From Hymenobacter siberiensis (GTDB lineage Bacteria; Bacteroidota; Bacteroidia; Cytophagales; Hymenobacteraceae): a DNA stretch of 64,000 nucleotides. The stretch is from the NCBI RefSeq assembly GCF_018967845.1, contig NZ_JAHLZZ010000001.1:2108001-2172000 (forward strand). The letters are read 5' to 3'. Of this stretch, positions 1 to 7,701 are shown piece after piece (position 1 is the first letter of the stretch; each line of letters opens with the position of its first letter). Made by a program: the position numbers and the translations under genes. Under the pieces are notes generated by a model. That model saw only the letters and a list, made by a program, of their open reading frames with translations, did not search any database and had not been told where the DNA came from.

Positions 1-1512
1 TTAGTTGCGGGTCATGAGCGTATTCACCGCCAATTCGGTGGAAGGGATGGGCCACACGTAGTTGGTGCTGGTATTGGGAATGGCCGGTACCGAACCTTTG
101 CCCGGAATGGTGGCATTCAGGCGCATGATGTCGAAGTTGCGCAGGCCTTCGCCCAGAAACTCGATGCGCCGCTCCAGCAACAAGGCATCAATCATCGCGT
201 TGGCCGAGGCGAAGCTGGCTGCCGTGTACACACCGCTCGGGTTCGAGCGCCCACGCACGGCGTTGAGCAGGGCCAAGGCTTGCGGGTCAACCGTGTTGGT
301 GCTGCGTACGCGGGCTTCGGCCAGGTTCAGCAGCACTTCGGCATAGCGGATAACGGGAGCTTTGTCGGTGTAGGGCGTGCCGGTAGGGTATTTTTTCAGA
401 AACGACTCCGTGCCCGAAGTCGTCACCAGGGCCGTGCGCCGGGCATCGGTGGCCGTAAAGCCCGGGTCGGTGAGGATACCGCCGGCAGAAGAGTTCAGGC
501 TGTATTCGCCGTTGCCACCCTGCGAGGCGGGCAGGTAATAATACGCCAGCTGGTTTTGGGTGCCGGGCGCATCCTGCGCGGTGAAGGGAAAAGCCAGAAT
601 GGTTTCGGTCGTTTCCTGCGGTGGTGCAAATACGGCGGCAATCGACGGATTAAGCGCGTTGGCCACGCCGGTCGGAGCCACAAACGGGGCCACGGCAGGC
701 ACCAGCTTATTGGCCTCCGTGATAACATCGGCGTAGCGGCCCATGCTCAGGTACACCCGGGTTTTCAGGGCGATGGCCGTGTTGCGCTGGGCCCGCGTCG
801 TATTCAGTGTGGCCGCCGTCGAGCCCGTGTAGGACAGGGGCAGGTTGAGCTCGGCAAAGTTGAGGTCCTGCAGAATCTGGTCGTACACCTGCGCCACGGT
901 GCTGCGAACCAGGTTATTGTTAGCGTCGTTGGTTTCGCCTTTCAGCCGCAGGGGCAGGCCGGGTTTGCTGCCATTGCCGTCGACGAAAGGGCGGGCGTAC
1001 AGCTGGAGCAGCGAGTAGTAGCTCAGCGCTCGCAGTAGGCGGGCCTCGCCGCGGTAGTTATTGGCCGTGGTGGTGGTGTAGTTGGCCGGAAAAGCCGGAG
1101 CCACCATGCTCGCCGCGTTAGCATCGAGGCCATCCAGAAAAACGTTGATTTGGTTGATGGCCGCGTAGCCAAAGCCCCAGGTATTGATAACGTCGTTCTG
1201 CGAAGCTTCCGTGAGGGTGTGGTTCCACACGCCCACGCCCGTAACCCCGTTGGACGTGCGGTTGATGAAGTCGTTGGCCCGGATATCGCTGAAAATCTGA
1301 AAGCGGCCACCGAGAAAACCGCCGGTTTTGATGTAGCTATACAGGTTGTTGGCCTGCGCGGTGATGCGCGAGGGAGTGGTGAAGACCGCCTGGTCAGACA
1401 CCGTTGTTTCGGGAATGGGATTGAGGCGATGGTCCTGGCAGGAAACCGAACCGAGGGCCAGCAGGGCCGCGCAGGCAGCCAGGGCGAGGGGATGATGTAA
1501 ATATCGTTTCAT
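1..1512 (-). CDS. SusD/RagB-family nutrient-binding outer-membrane lipoprotein
   Basis: The protein (503 aa from the ATG at 1512) should be the surface lipoprotein that captures glycans or other oligomers and hands them to the SusC-type transporter encoded just upstream. The N-terminus is a lipoprotein signal peptide ending GSVSC, with Cys about residue 25. Helical TPR-like SusD features follow, including LRALSYYSLLQLYARPF near residue 160, and the C-terminal half has the usual RYAEVLLNLAEA and LLLERRIEFLGEGLR segments. An upstream in-frame TTG exists, but the ATG gives the cleaner signal peptide. The gene lies 12 bp behind the susC-like gene on the same strand, so they are one operon. It is complete, with its stop at the window edge. 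The substrate cannot be told from sequence. Confidence 0.95.
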   Translation of the reverse strand: MKRYLHHPLALAACAALLALGSVSCQDHRLNPIPETTVSDQAVFTTPSRITAQANNLYSYIKTGGFLGGRFQIFSDIRANDFINRTSNGVTGVGVWNHTLTEASQNDVINTWGFGYAAINQINVFLDGLDANAASMVAPAFPANYTTTTANNYRGEARLLRALSYYSLLQLYARPFVDGNGSKPGLPLRLKGETNDANNNLVRSTVAQVYDQILQDLNFAELNLPLSYTGSTAATLNTTRAQRNTAIALKTRVYLSMGRYADVITEANKLVPAVAPFVAPTGVANALNPSIAAVFAPPQETTETILAFPFTAQDAPGTQNQLAYYYLPASQGGNGEYSLNSSAGGILTDPGFTATDARRTALVTTSGTESFLKKYPTGTPYTDKAPVIRYAEVLLNLAEARVRSTNTVDPQALALLNAVRGRSNPSGVYTAASFASANAMIDALLLERRIEFLGEGLRNFDIMRLNATIPGKGSVPAIPNTSTNYVWPIPSTELAVNTLMTRN

Positions 1513-1524
1513 CAGAAGAATCAA

Positions 1525-4500
1525 TTAAAAGCCAATGTTGAAGCCCACGGTGTAGGTGCGGGCCTGTCCCACGGAGTTGCGGTCGACGCCAGCTCCGGTG
1601 TTGCTACCACCATTGGTCGAGATTTCCGGGTCGATGCCCGAGTATTTGGTGAGCAGGAAGGCATTCTGCACCTGCACGTAGAGGCGGGCGTTGGCCACGT
1701 TGATGCGGGTAAGGAAGGCGGGGGTGAAGGTATAGCCCAGCGATACCTGCCGCAGGCGGGCAAAGTCGCCTTTTTCTACGTTCGACGACATCACCAGTGC
1801 CGAGCCGTTCGACACGTTGTCGCCGTAAACCACGCGCGGCCACTCGGCGTTGGTGTTCTCCGTCGTCCAGTGGTTTTTGATGTCGGTCTGGTTGTTCCAG
1901 AAGCGCTGGTCATGCAGGCCGGCCTTGGTGCCGTTGTAGATGTAGTTGCCGCCCGAAAACTGCACAAATACGCCCAAATCGAGGAAGCGGTAGCGGAACG
2001 TGTTGTCGAGGCCGCCATACCAGGTGGGCAATACCGGGCCGTAATAAACGCCATCCACCAGCTGGCTGGGGGCCGTGGTGGGCTTGCCGTCGAGGGTAGT
2101 CCAGCCCGAGCCCAGGTGCTCGTACTGCACCACGGTGCCGTCGGCCTTTTGCAGCATGCGGCGGCCGTTGGCCGGGTTCACGCCCAGCGAAGGCACAGCC
2201 AGGATTTCGCCCACCGACTGGCCCACTTTGGTGTAGTTCGCGGTTTCGAGGTTCGAAGTAGCCGTGCCAATGCGTTGGCCTTCAAAAGCCAGGGCCTGCA
2301 CGCGGTTTTTGAGCGTGGTCAGGTTGCCATTAACGGACCAGGTGAATTTGCCACCCTGGAGCACATTGTAGCGCAGGTTGAGCTCAACGCCTGTGTTCTC
2401 CATCGAGCCCACGTTTAGCAGGTAGGAGTTGCCCAGGTTGCCCTGGCCCGCGCTGTTCGGAATGCCTTTGGAAGGTGCCTGGGGCACGTCCAGAATCAGG
2501 CCGTCCACCAGGTTGCGGTAGTAGGAGAAATCGCCCGTCAGGCGGTCCTGCAAAAAGCCGAACGACACGCCCAGGTCCGTTTTCTTGCTGGTTTCCCAGG
2601 TCAGGTTCGGATTGCCGGCGTTGCCGAAGAACAGCGTTGCGTTCGAGGCGTACAGGCCCGAGCCGTAGGTTTGCTGCGTCACGAAATCGCCGATGCCCTG
2701 GTTGTTGCCCACGCTGCCGTAGCTGCCCGTAAACTTCAGGAACGAAAAGGTCTGCGAGAAAGAGGAGTTTTTCCAGAAGTCTTCCTCCGATACCACGTAG
2801 CCGAGCGATGCCCCGTAGAAGTTGCCGAATTTCTTGGCGAAGGCCGAGTAGCCGTCGCGGCGCACGTTCAGCGTGGCCAGGTACTTGCGGTTGAAGCTGT
2901 AGTTGAGGCGGCCGAAGAACGACACCAGGTAGTTGACGCCCTGGAAGCGGCCCGATTCGGCAATGTTGGTGAAGTTGCCCTGGAAGGTGGTGAAGTACGG
3001 GTCGGCTACCGAGGTGCGGGTGGCGCCCCAGCGCTGGATGTCGGTGGCTTGCTGCTCGTTGCCCACCAGCAGCGACAGGTTATGCTTCTCGCCAAAGGTG
3101 TGGTCGTATTGCAGCGTGTTCTGCCAGTTCCAGCGGTTGTTGGTGCGGTAGTAGTTGCTGGCCGAGCCGCCCGTCGACTGGCCATCGCCGGCCAGGGCCG
3201 TGTAAAACGATTTGTCTTCGAAGGAAATGCGATTCAGGCCGTAGGTGGTGCGCAGGTTCAGGCCCTTCGCCACTTCCAGGTTGGCATACACGCTGCCCTG
3301 CACTTCATTGCCGTCGGAGTTGAAGTAGTTATAGGCCAAATCCACCAGCGGGTTGTAGTAGCCCGGCAGTAGGGGCGCGCCGGTCGTCGAGCTGGGGTTG
3401 GTGTTGGGTCCCGGGCCCACGCCGGCCCCGCTCACGTTGAAGGTGCCGTCGGGGTTGTAGGGTGAAACGTTGGGCGGCAGCACCAGCGGCAGCCGGCCCA
3501 GCCCGCCCGTGCCAAAGGCCCCGTCGGCCACCGAGCCCGAGTTGGGCGAAGCGTTGTGGGTGTTCGAGTAAGCCACGCGCATGCCTACCGTGACCTGGCT
3601 AAAGAGCTTGTGGTCAACGTTCACGCGGGCCGAAATGCGCTGGAACTCGTTGCGCTCCAGCATGCCCTTCTGGTTGGTATAGCCCAACGACGAGTAGAAG
3701 GTGGTTTTGTCGGTACCGCCCGAAAAGTTCAGGTTGTGCGACTGCGAGAAGCCCGTGCGGTAGATGTAGTCATACCAGCGGGTATCGGCCGTGACGCCGT
3801 TGGCATCAGTGGCCTTAAAGCCTTCCACGTTGTTGGGCGTGCCGCCCACCGACGTGCGGTTGGCATTCAGGTTGCGCACGGCCTCATTCTTGATGCTGAT
3901 GTAGTCGGGGGCGTTGAGGACGTCGTAGAGGCGTACCGGTTTCGACCAGCCCACCCAGGTATCATAGGTGAGATGGCTCTGGCCTTTTTTGCCCTTCTTG
4001 GTCGTTACCAGAATAACCCCACCGGCGGCCCGCGAGCCGTAGATGGCCGTAGACGAGGCATCCTTCAGCACTTCCATGCTTTCAATGTCGGCCGGGTTCA
4101 GGTTGCTGAGCGGGTTGTTGGGCACGCTGCCCACGGCCGAGGTATTGCCGCTGTAGGCCGGAATGCCGTCAATGACCACCAGCGGGGCCGAGCTCAGGTT
4201 AATGGAGTTCGTGCCCCGGATACGAATGACGGGCGGGTTGTTCAACACCCCGTTGGGCGTAGTGATGTTCACGCCCGAAGCGCGGCCCTGCAAGGCCTGG
4301 TCGAAGCTCTGCACCGGTGAGGTCGCAATCTCCTTGCCGCTGATGGAGGCCACGTTGCCCGTCAGGTCGCGCCGGCTCTGGGTGCCGTAGCCCACCACCA
4401 CCACCTCTTCGAGGCTCTTGGTGTCGGTTGCCAAGGCGATGTTGAAGGACGTTTTGTTGCCGATGGCTACTTCCTGCGTGGCATAGCCCACATAGGAAAA

Positions 4501-4719
4501 CACCATGGTGCTAGCCGTGGCGGGGGCTGCCAGGGAAAATTTGCCGTCCGCATCGGTAGAGGTACCTATTTTGGTGCCTTTCACGAGCACCGTCACGCCC
4601 GGGATGGAAGCCCCATCCGAGCCCGCTACCGTGCCGGCAATGGTTCGGTCTTGGGCCCTGAGGTCGTGCGCCGCGAAGCCCAGAACCATGAACAGGAATA
4701 AGAGTAAGCGTTTTCTCAT
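1525..4719 (-). CDS. SusC/RagA-family TonB-dependent outer-membrane transporter
   Basis: A 1064-aa TonB-linked outer-membrane barrel that imports the ligand bound by its SusD partner. In order: signal peptide (about residues 1-22, ending in LRAQD), a carboxypeptidase-like regulatory domain (about 25-110, with GTVAGSDGASIPGVTVLVKG), the SusC signature region EEVVVVGYGTQSRRDLTG, a plug domain (about 115-235, with VLKDASSTAIYGSRAAGGVI) and a long beta-barrel ending in the aromatic GFNIGF. Length and order are normal for the family. No sigma or anti-sigma domain is fused to it, so it is not obviously a FecA-type signalling receptor. It is the first gene of a two-gene unit with susD; a 496-bp gap separates it from the next gene. 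Confidence 0.96.
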   Translation of the reverse strand: MRKRLLLFLFMVLGFAAHDLRAQDRTIAGTVAGSDGASIPGVTVLVKGTKIGTSTDADGKFSLAAPATASTMVFSYVGYATQEVAIGNKTSFNIALATDTKSLEEVVVVGYGTQSRRDLTGNVASISGKEIATSPVQSFDQALQGRASGVNITTPNGVLNNPPVIRIRGTNSINLSSAPLVVIDGIPAYSGNTSAVGSVPNNPLSNLNPADIESMEVLKDASSTAIYGSRAAGGVILVTTKKGKKGQSHLTYDTWVGWSKPVRLYDVLNAPDYISIKNEAVRNLNANRTSVGGTPNNVEGFKATDANGVTADTRWYDYIYRTGFSQSHNLNFSGGTDKTTFYSSLGYTNQKGMLERNEFQRISARVNVDHKLFSQVTVGMRVAYSNTHNASPNSGSVADGAFGTGGLGRLPLVLPPNVSPYNPDGTFNVSGAGVGPGPNTNPSSTTGAPLLPGYYNPLVDLAYNYFNSDGNEVQGSVYANLEVAKGLNLRTTYGLNRISFEDKSFYTALAGDGQSTGGSASNYYRTNNRWNWQNTLQYDHTFGEKHNLSLLVGNEQQATDIQRWGATRTSVADPYFTTFQGNFTNIAESGRFQGVNYLVSFFGRLNYSFNRKYLATLNVRRDGYSAFAKKFGNFYGASLGYVVSEEDFWKNSSFSQTFSFLKFTGSYGSVGNNQGIGDFVTQQTYGSGLYASNATLFFGNAGNPNLTWETSKKTDLGVSFGFLQDRLTGDFSYYRNLVDGLILDVPQAPSKGIPNSAGQGNLGNSYLLNVGSMENTGVELNLRYNVLQGGKFTWSVNGNLTTLKNRVQALAFEGQRIGTATSNLETANYTKVGQSVGEILAVPSLGVNPANGRRMLQKADGTVVQYEHLGSGWTTLDGKPTTAPSQLVDGVYYGPVLPTWYGGLDNTFRYRFLDLGVFVQFSGGNYIYNGTKAGLHDQRFWNNQTDIKNHWTTENTNAEWPRVVYGDNVSNGSALVMSSNVEKGDFARLRQVSLGYTFTPAFLTRINVANARLYVQVQNAFLLTKYSGIDPEISTNGGSNTGAGVDRNSVGQARTYTVGFNIGF

Positions 4720-4945
4720 GTGAGTGATTAAGTGAAAAGTTGAGCAAGTGAATTGTCGAATGTAATTGCGAATTGTTGATTAATGCACGCTGGTCGCTAA
4801 ATGAAAATAAGAATTGCGTGTTTCAGGCCAATAAACAGGCAGATATTTAAAGGAATTACCATTCAAAATATTTTGTGAGTGCTTTTATATATACTATTGA
4901 GATATGCTGATGCCCAGGTAATCAGCCAACTGCCCTGCCCGGAAA

Positions 4946-4994
4946 ATTAAAAGGACCCGTTCCATTGATTTTCAACGGAACGGGTCCTTTTAAT
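4946..4994. terminator. 18-bp perfect hairpin, bidirectional terminator
   Basis: Arms 4946-4963 and 4977-4994 pair perfectly over 18 bp around a 13-nt loop. The stem core is GGACCCGTTCC, flanked by A-runs on one side and T-runs on the other, so it reads as an intrinsic terminator on both strands. It lies between the start of susC and the end of the SDR gene, so it may stop minus-strand read-out from the SDR gene toward susC only if transcription came the other way; its real role is uncertain. Confidence 0.7.
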
Positions 4995-5074
4995 TGGTGC
5001 CTTGCGGCTTCCGCCTGGCGTCTCTGTCCTTGCCCACAGCTATTTGAAGGCTGTTTAATGGCGAGCCGTTGCCT

Positions 5075-5103
5075 CGGTCTGACCGGCCTAAGCGGTCCGA
5101 CCG
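5075..5103. repeat. CTA-centred palindrome, degenerate member of dispersed family
   Basis: Arms 5075-5085 (CGGTCTGACCG) and 5093-5103 (CGGTCCGACCG) form an 11-bp stem with one mismatch around a loop containing CTA. The same words recur at 6692-6730 and 11666-11720. A still more decayed copy seems to lie at about 5150-5165. Confidence 0.65.
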
Positions 5104-5215
5104 GTTGAAGCAAGCACAGTTTCGCCCGTACGACAACCCGTCGGACTGCCCAGGGCGGTCCAACCAGTGCAACGGCCCCGGGTGTGGGTAAGAACAAGGC
5201 CGGCGCGCCCGGCTG

Positions 5216-5929
5216 CTACCACGGCACGGGCTGGCCCTGCCAGGTCACGAAGCTGCCGTTTTCCTCAGTGTGCAGCTGCTCGGCCATGCGGATAATGCCG
5301 CGGGCCGAATCGGCCGGCTCCTGGGTGGCATGGTCGCCGCCCATCTCAGTGCGCATCCAGCCGGGGTCTACCAGTACCGAAATCAGGCCCATATGGCCGA
5401 TTTCGGCCGCCAGGCTGCGCATGTACATGTTCAGGGCGGCCTTGCTGGCGCTGTAGTGGTAGGGGTCGCCGGTGGCTTTCCAGGTCAGCGAGCCCTGGCC
5501 CGAGGAGATGCTGAGAATGCGGCCTTTATGGCCGACGCGCAGCAGCGGCAGCAGTGCCTGCGACACCAGCAGCGGCCCAATGGCATTCACCTGCATGGTT
5601 TCCATGGCATCGTCGTGGGTGAGCTGGCCCAGGCGCTGGTGCGCATCGCCGGAGCCCGCGTGCGGGTATACGCCGGCGTTGTTAATCAGCACATCGAGGG
5701 CGTCGGTTACGGCCTGCACGCCTTGCACGGCCGCCGCGATGGAGGCCGCGTCGGTCACGTCGAGGGACAGCAGCACGAGGCGGTCGGCGTATTGCTGCCT
5801 CAGGGTTTGCAGCTCGGCGGCTTGGGCGGGCTGCCGGCTGGCAGCGAATACGTGGTCGCCGCGCTCCAGGTACTGGCGGGTAAGTTCGAGGCCCAGGCCC
5901 CGGTTGGCTCCGGTGATGAAAGCGCGCAT
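5216..5929 (-). CDS. SDR-family NAD(P)-dependent oxidoreductase
   Basis: A 237-aa classical short-chain dehydrogenase/reductase. The Rossmann nucleotide-binding motif TGANRGLGLE is at residues 6-15, NNAG is near residue 87, and the catalytic pair is in YHYSASK near residue 157. The sequence resembles the carbonyl-reductase-like SDRs that are often annotated only as SDR family; the substrate cannot be predicted. It starts at the ATG at 5929, and the GNAT gene starts 131 bp away on the opposite strand, so the two are divergent. Nothing looks broken. Confidence 0.92.
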   Translation of the reverse strand: MRAFITGANRGLGLELTRQYLERGDHVFAASRQPAQAAELQTLRQQYADRLVLLSLDVTDAASIAAAVQGVQAVTDALDVLINNAGVYPHAGSGDAHQRLGQLTHDDAMETMQVNAIGPLLVSQALLPLLRVGHKGRILSISSGQGSLTWKATGDPYHYSASKAALNMYMRSLAAEIGHMGLISVLVDPGWMRTEMGGDHATQEPADSARGIIRMAEQLHTEENGSFVTWQGQPVPW

Positions 5930-6060
5930 ACGTGTTTGGTGTGATGAAAAAATAACGGGAAGTATCGGGGCCGAAGTTTACACACAAAAGCCCGGCTCGC
6001 CGCGCGGGCAAGCCGTTTGTGCAAGCCAATTAGCAGCCGGATGGTTTTCTTGCCCCCCGT

Positions 6061-6585
6061 ATGATTCCTCTCATCACTTCCCTCAGCACCGCCGAAGCCC
6101 GGGCGCTGCTGCCCCAGCTCCATGCCCTGCTGCACGATGCTGTCGACTCCGGTGCGGCCGTCGGTTTCCTGCCTCCACTAGCCGCTGCCGAAGCCCGGGA
6201 CTACTGGCACAGCGTATTCGGCGCGATGGAAGCCGGCCATCGCCTGCTCCTCATTGCCCGCCAGCCTAGTACCGGTGCGCTACTGGCCACCGTGCAGCTC
6301 GACCTGGCCACCCGCCCCAACTCCCTGCTCCGCGCCGAAGTATCGAAGCTGCTGGTGCACCGGCAGGCGCGCCGCCAGGGTCTGGCCCGGCAGTTGCTCC
6401 TTGCGCTGGAAGGCCACGCCCGCGCCCTGGGCCGCACCACGCTGGTGCTCGATACCCGCCAGGGCGACATTGCCGAGCAGCTGTATCAAAGCCTGGGCTA
6501 TGTTTTTGTGGGCGCTATTCCGGCGTATTTCATCAACTTCGACGGGAGGCCGCACGCCACGGCGGTTTATTATAAGCTGATGTAA
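6061..6585 (+). CDS. GNAT-family N-acetyltransferase
   Basis: A 174-aa GNAT acetyltransferase, expected to transfer an acetyl group from acetyl-CoA to an amine. The acetyl-CoA-binding core is visible around residues 95-125, where VSKLLVHRQARRQGLARQLL contains the R/Q-x-x-G-x-G/A type loop (RRQGLA). The C-terminal LYQSLGYVFVG (about residues 140-152) is the usual GNAT end. The fold covers nearly the whole protein. Its substrate is unknown. It is transcribed away from the SDR gene and followed by a repeat-rich gap. Confidence 0.9.
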   Translation: MIPLITSLSTAEARALLPQLHALLHDAVDSGAAVGFLPPLAAAEARDYWHSVFGAMEAGHRLLLIARQPSTGALLATVQLDLATRPNSLLRAEVSKLLVHRQARRQGLARQLLLALEGHARALGRTTLVLDTRQGDIAEQLYQSLGYVFVGAIPAYFINFDGRPHATAVYYKLM

Positions 6586-6621
6586 AGCAGGGCTATTGTC
6601 AAAGTGTCGTTGGGGATGTAG

Positions 6622-6641
6622 CGCGGACTTTGTAGTCCGCG
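6622..6641. repeat. Short GTAGCGCGGA-type hairpin
   Basis: Arms 6622-6629 and 6634-6641 pair perfectly (CGCGGACT/AGTCCGCG) with a TTGT loop. The preceding word TGTAGCGCGGA recurs at 38932 and 56756, so this is a dispersed hairpin family; here it follows the GNAT stop by about 35 bp. Confidence 0.6.
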
Positions 6642-6691
6642 TCCCCGCGCCGTTCGCATCAATCTTAAGTGCTGGCGCAGAAGTAAGCGTA

Positions 6692-6730
6692 TGCTCCGGT
6701 CCGACCGCCTAGGGCGGTCGGACCGGAGCA
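6692..6730. repeat. CTAG-centred perfect palindrome, 18-bp arms
   Basis: Arms 6692-6709 and 6713-6730 are perfectly complementary (18 bp), with a 3-nt TAG loop. The left flank AAGCGTA also matches the copy at 11666. It lies between the convergent GNAT and MORN/TonB-C genes. Confidence 0.85.
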
Positions 6731-6829
6731 ACGACTTTGGGCTGACTTTCCAAACAGCTTCATTGTCAGATTTCAGCCTTGCTACTGCGTAAAACCCTGC
6801 CACGCGGCGGTAATGAAGGGCCAGCTCGC

Positions 6830-7552
6830 TCAGCGGGTGCCTCGCTCGATGCCGAGCGCCGTGACGATAATTTCATGGGCATACCTGGCCCGTACGGGTG
6901 CCACGGAAGGGCTAGCTCCATCGGCCGATTGCTGAGCCAGCCGCTTTAGCTCGCGTTGCTGGCGTTCGTGTTCAGCTTCGTTTATCATCTGAAATTTTAC
7001 CGATAAGTAGAAGCGGCTGGGGGTTGGCCGGCCGGTATAAACGGCTGGTATCCAATTGTCAGGCAGGGTTTTTATAGCTCGCCACACTTCTTGGTCACAG
7101 TCGGGGCTCAGGCTGCTTTCCACGGTAAAGTCCCGGGTGTGGCCGGTTACGTCCACCGTGTACCCCATCACCACCGTGCCTTGCAGCTGCTGGCGCAGGG
7201 CACTTATCGGGTAGCGCAGGCTGCGAAGCAGGTCATCCAGCCGCTGGTCGGTACTGCCCAGCAGACGCGGCGCACGGGCCATCCGCCGCGGCGTCCATTC
7301 CTCGCCGATGCGCACCAGGTAGCGGGTGGTATCGGGCAGCAGGAAATTGATGCGGCTCGAATCGTAATCAAACGTTAGCTCCAGCGCTTTTTTGTTGTTG
7401 TAGAAGTTCCATTTGCCGGTGCGCTTGCCTTCGGCCGTCGTGGTGCCTTGCTCCAGCTTTGGCCGGGAGGTAGCCGCGTTTTCCTGCTTTTTTTGAGCAT
7501 GAATTGGCCCCGCGCTCAGAACAACCAAGCCAACCAGTAGAATAGCTTTCAT
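6830..7552 (-). CDS. MORN-like/TonB C-terminal-domain secreted protein
   Basis: A 240-aa exported protein with a signal peptide (residues 1-19, ending IHAQ). After a short MORN/YwqK-like stretch (GKRTGKWNFYNNKKALELTF, about 43-62) comes a domain like the TonB C-terminal domain (about residues 120-195): YPISALRQQLQGTVVMGYTV, then DCDQEVWRAIKTLPDNWIPA. Proteins of this kind are common in Bacteroidota and are called energy transducer TonB by similarity, but this one has no N-terminal membrane anchor or proline-rich spacer, so it is unlikely to be a working TonB. Its periplasmic role is unknown. It stands alone between two hairpins. Confidence 0.8.
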   Translation of the reverse strand: MKAILLVGLVVLSAGPIHAQKKQENAATSRPKLEQGTTTAEGKRTGKWNFYNNKKALELTFDYDSSRINFLLPDTTRYLVRIGEEWTPRRMARAPRLLGSTDQRLDDLLRSLRYPISALRQQLQGTVVMGYTVDVTGHTRDFTVESSLSPDCDQEVWRAIKTLPDNWIPAVYTGRPTPSRFYLSVKFQMINEAEHERQQRELKRLAQQSADGASPSVAPVRARYAHEIIVTALGIERGTR

Positions 7553-7641
7553 AAAGAAGGCAGTGTGAATAAGGAAAGGAAGAAAATCAGGAGGCCAAAA
7601 ATAATTCGGGTTTTGTCAACGAGCCGTACTGTTGGGAAATA

Positions 7642-7679
7642 AAAAGGGGCCCCACACGTGCAAGTGCGGGGCCCCTTTT
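7642..7679. terminator. Strong bidirectional terminator hairpin
   Basis: AAAAGGGGCCCC at 7642-7653 pairs with GGGGCCCCTTTT at 7668-7679, with CAC/GTG extending inward after one mismatch. It lies 20-60 bp past the stop-side boundary between the nitrilase-fusion gene and the start of the MORN/TonB-C gene, and ends minus-strand transcripts of the former. Confidence 0.85.
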
Positions 7680-7701
7680 AAAAGATGGAGAGACAGCGGG
7701 C

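Larger units (their letters stand above)
4720..5215. other. 496-bp non-coding gap upstream of susC
   Basis: No credible gene is seen. The susC-proximal part (4720-4900) is AT-rich compared with the coding DNA and must hold the susC promoter, but I cannot place a clear TAnnTTTG box on the minus strand. A perfect 12-bp palindrome CAAAATATTTTG sits at 4864-4875 and could be an operator. The distal part holds a strong terminator-like hairpin (4946-4994) and degenerate copies of the CTAG-centred palindrome family (5075-5180). Confidence 0.6.
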
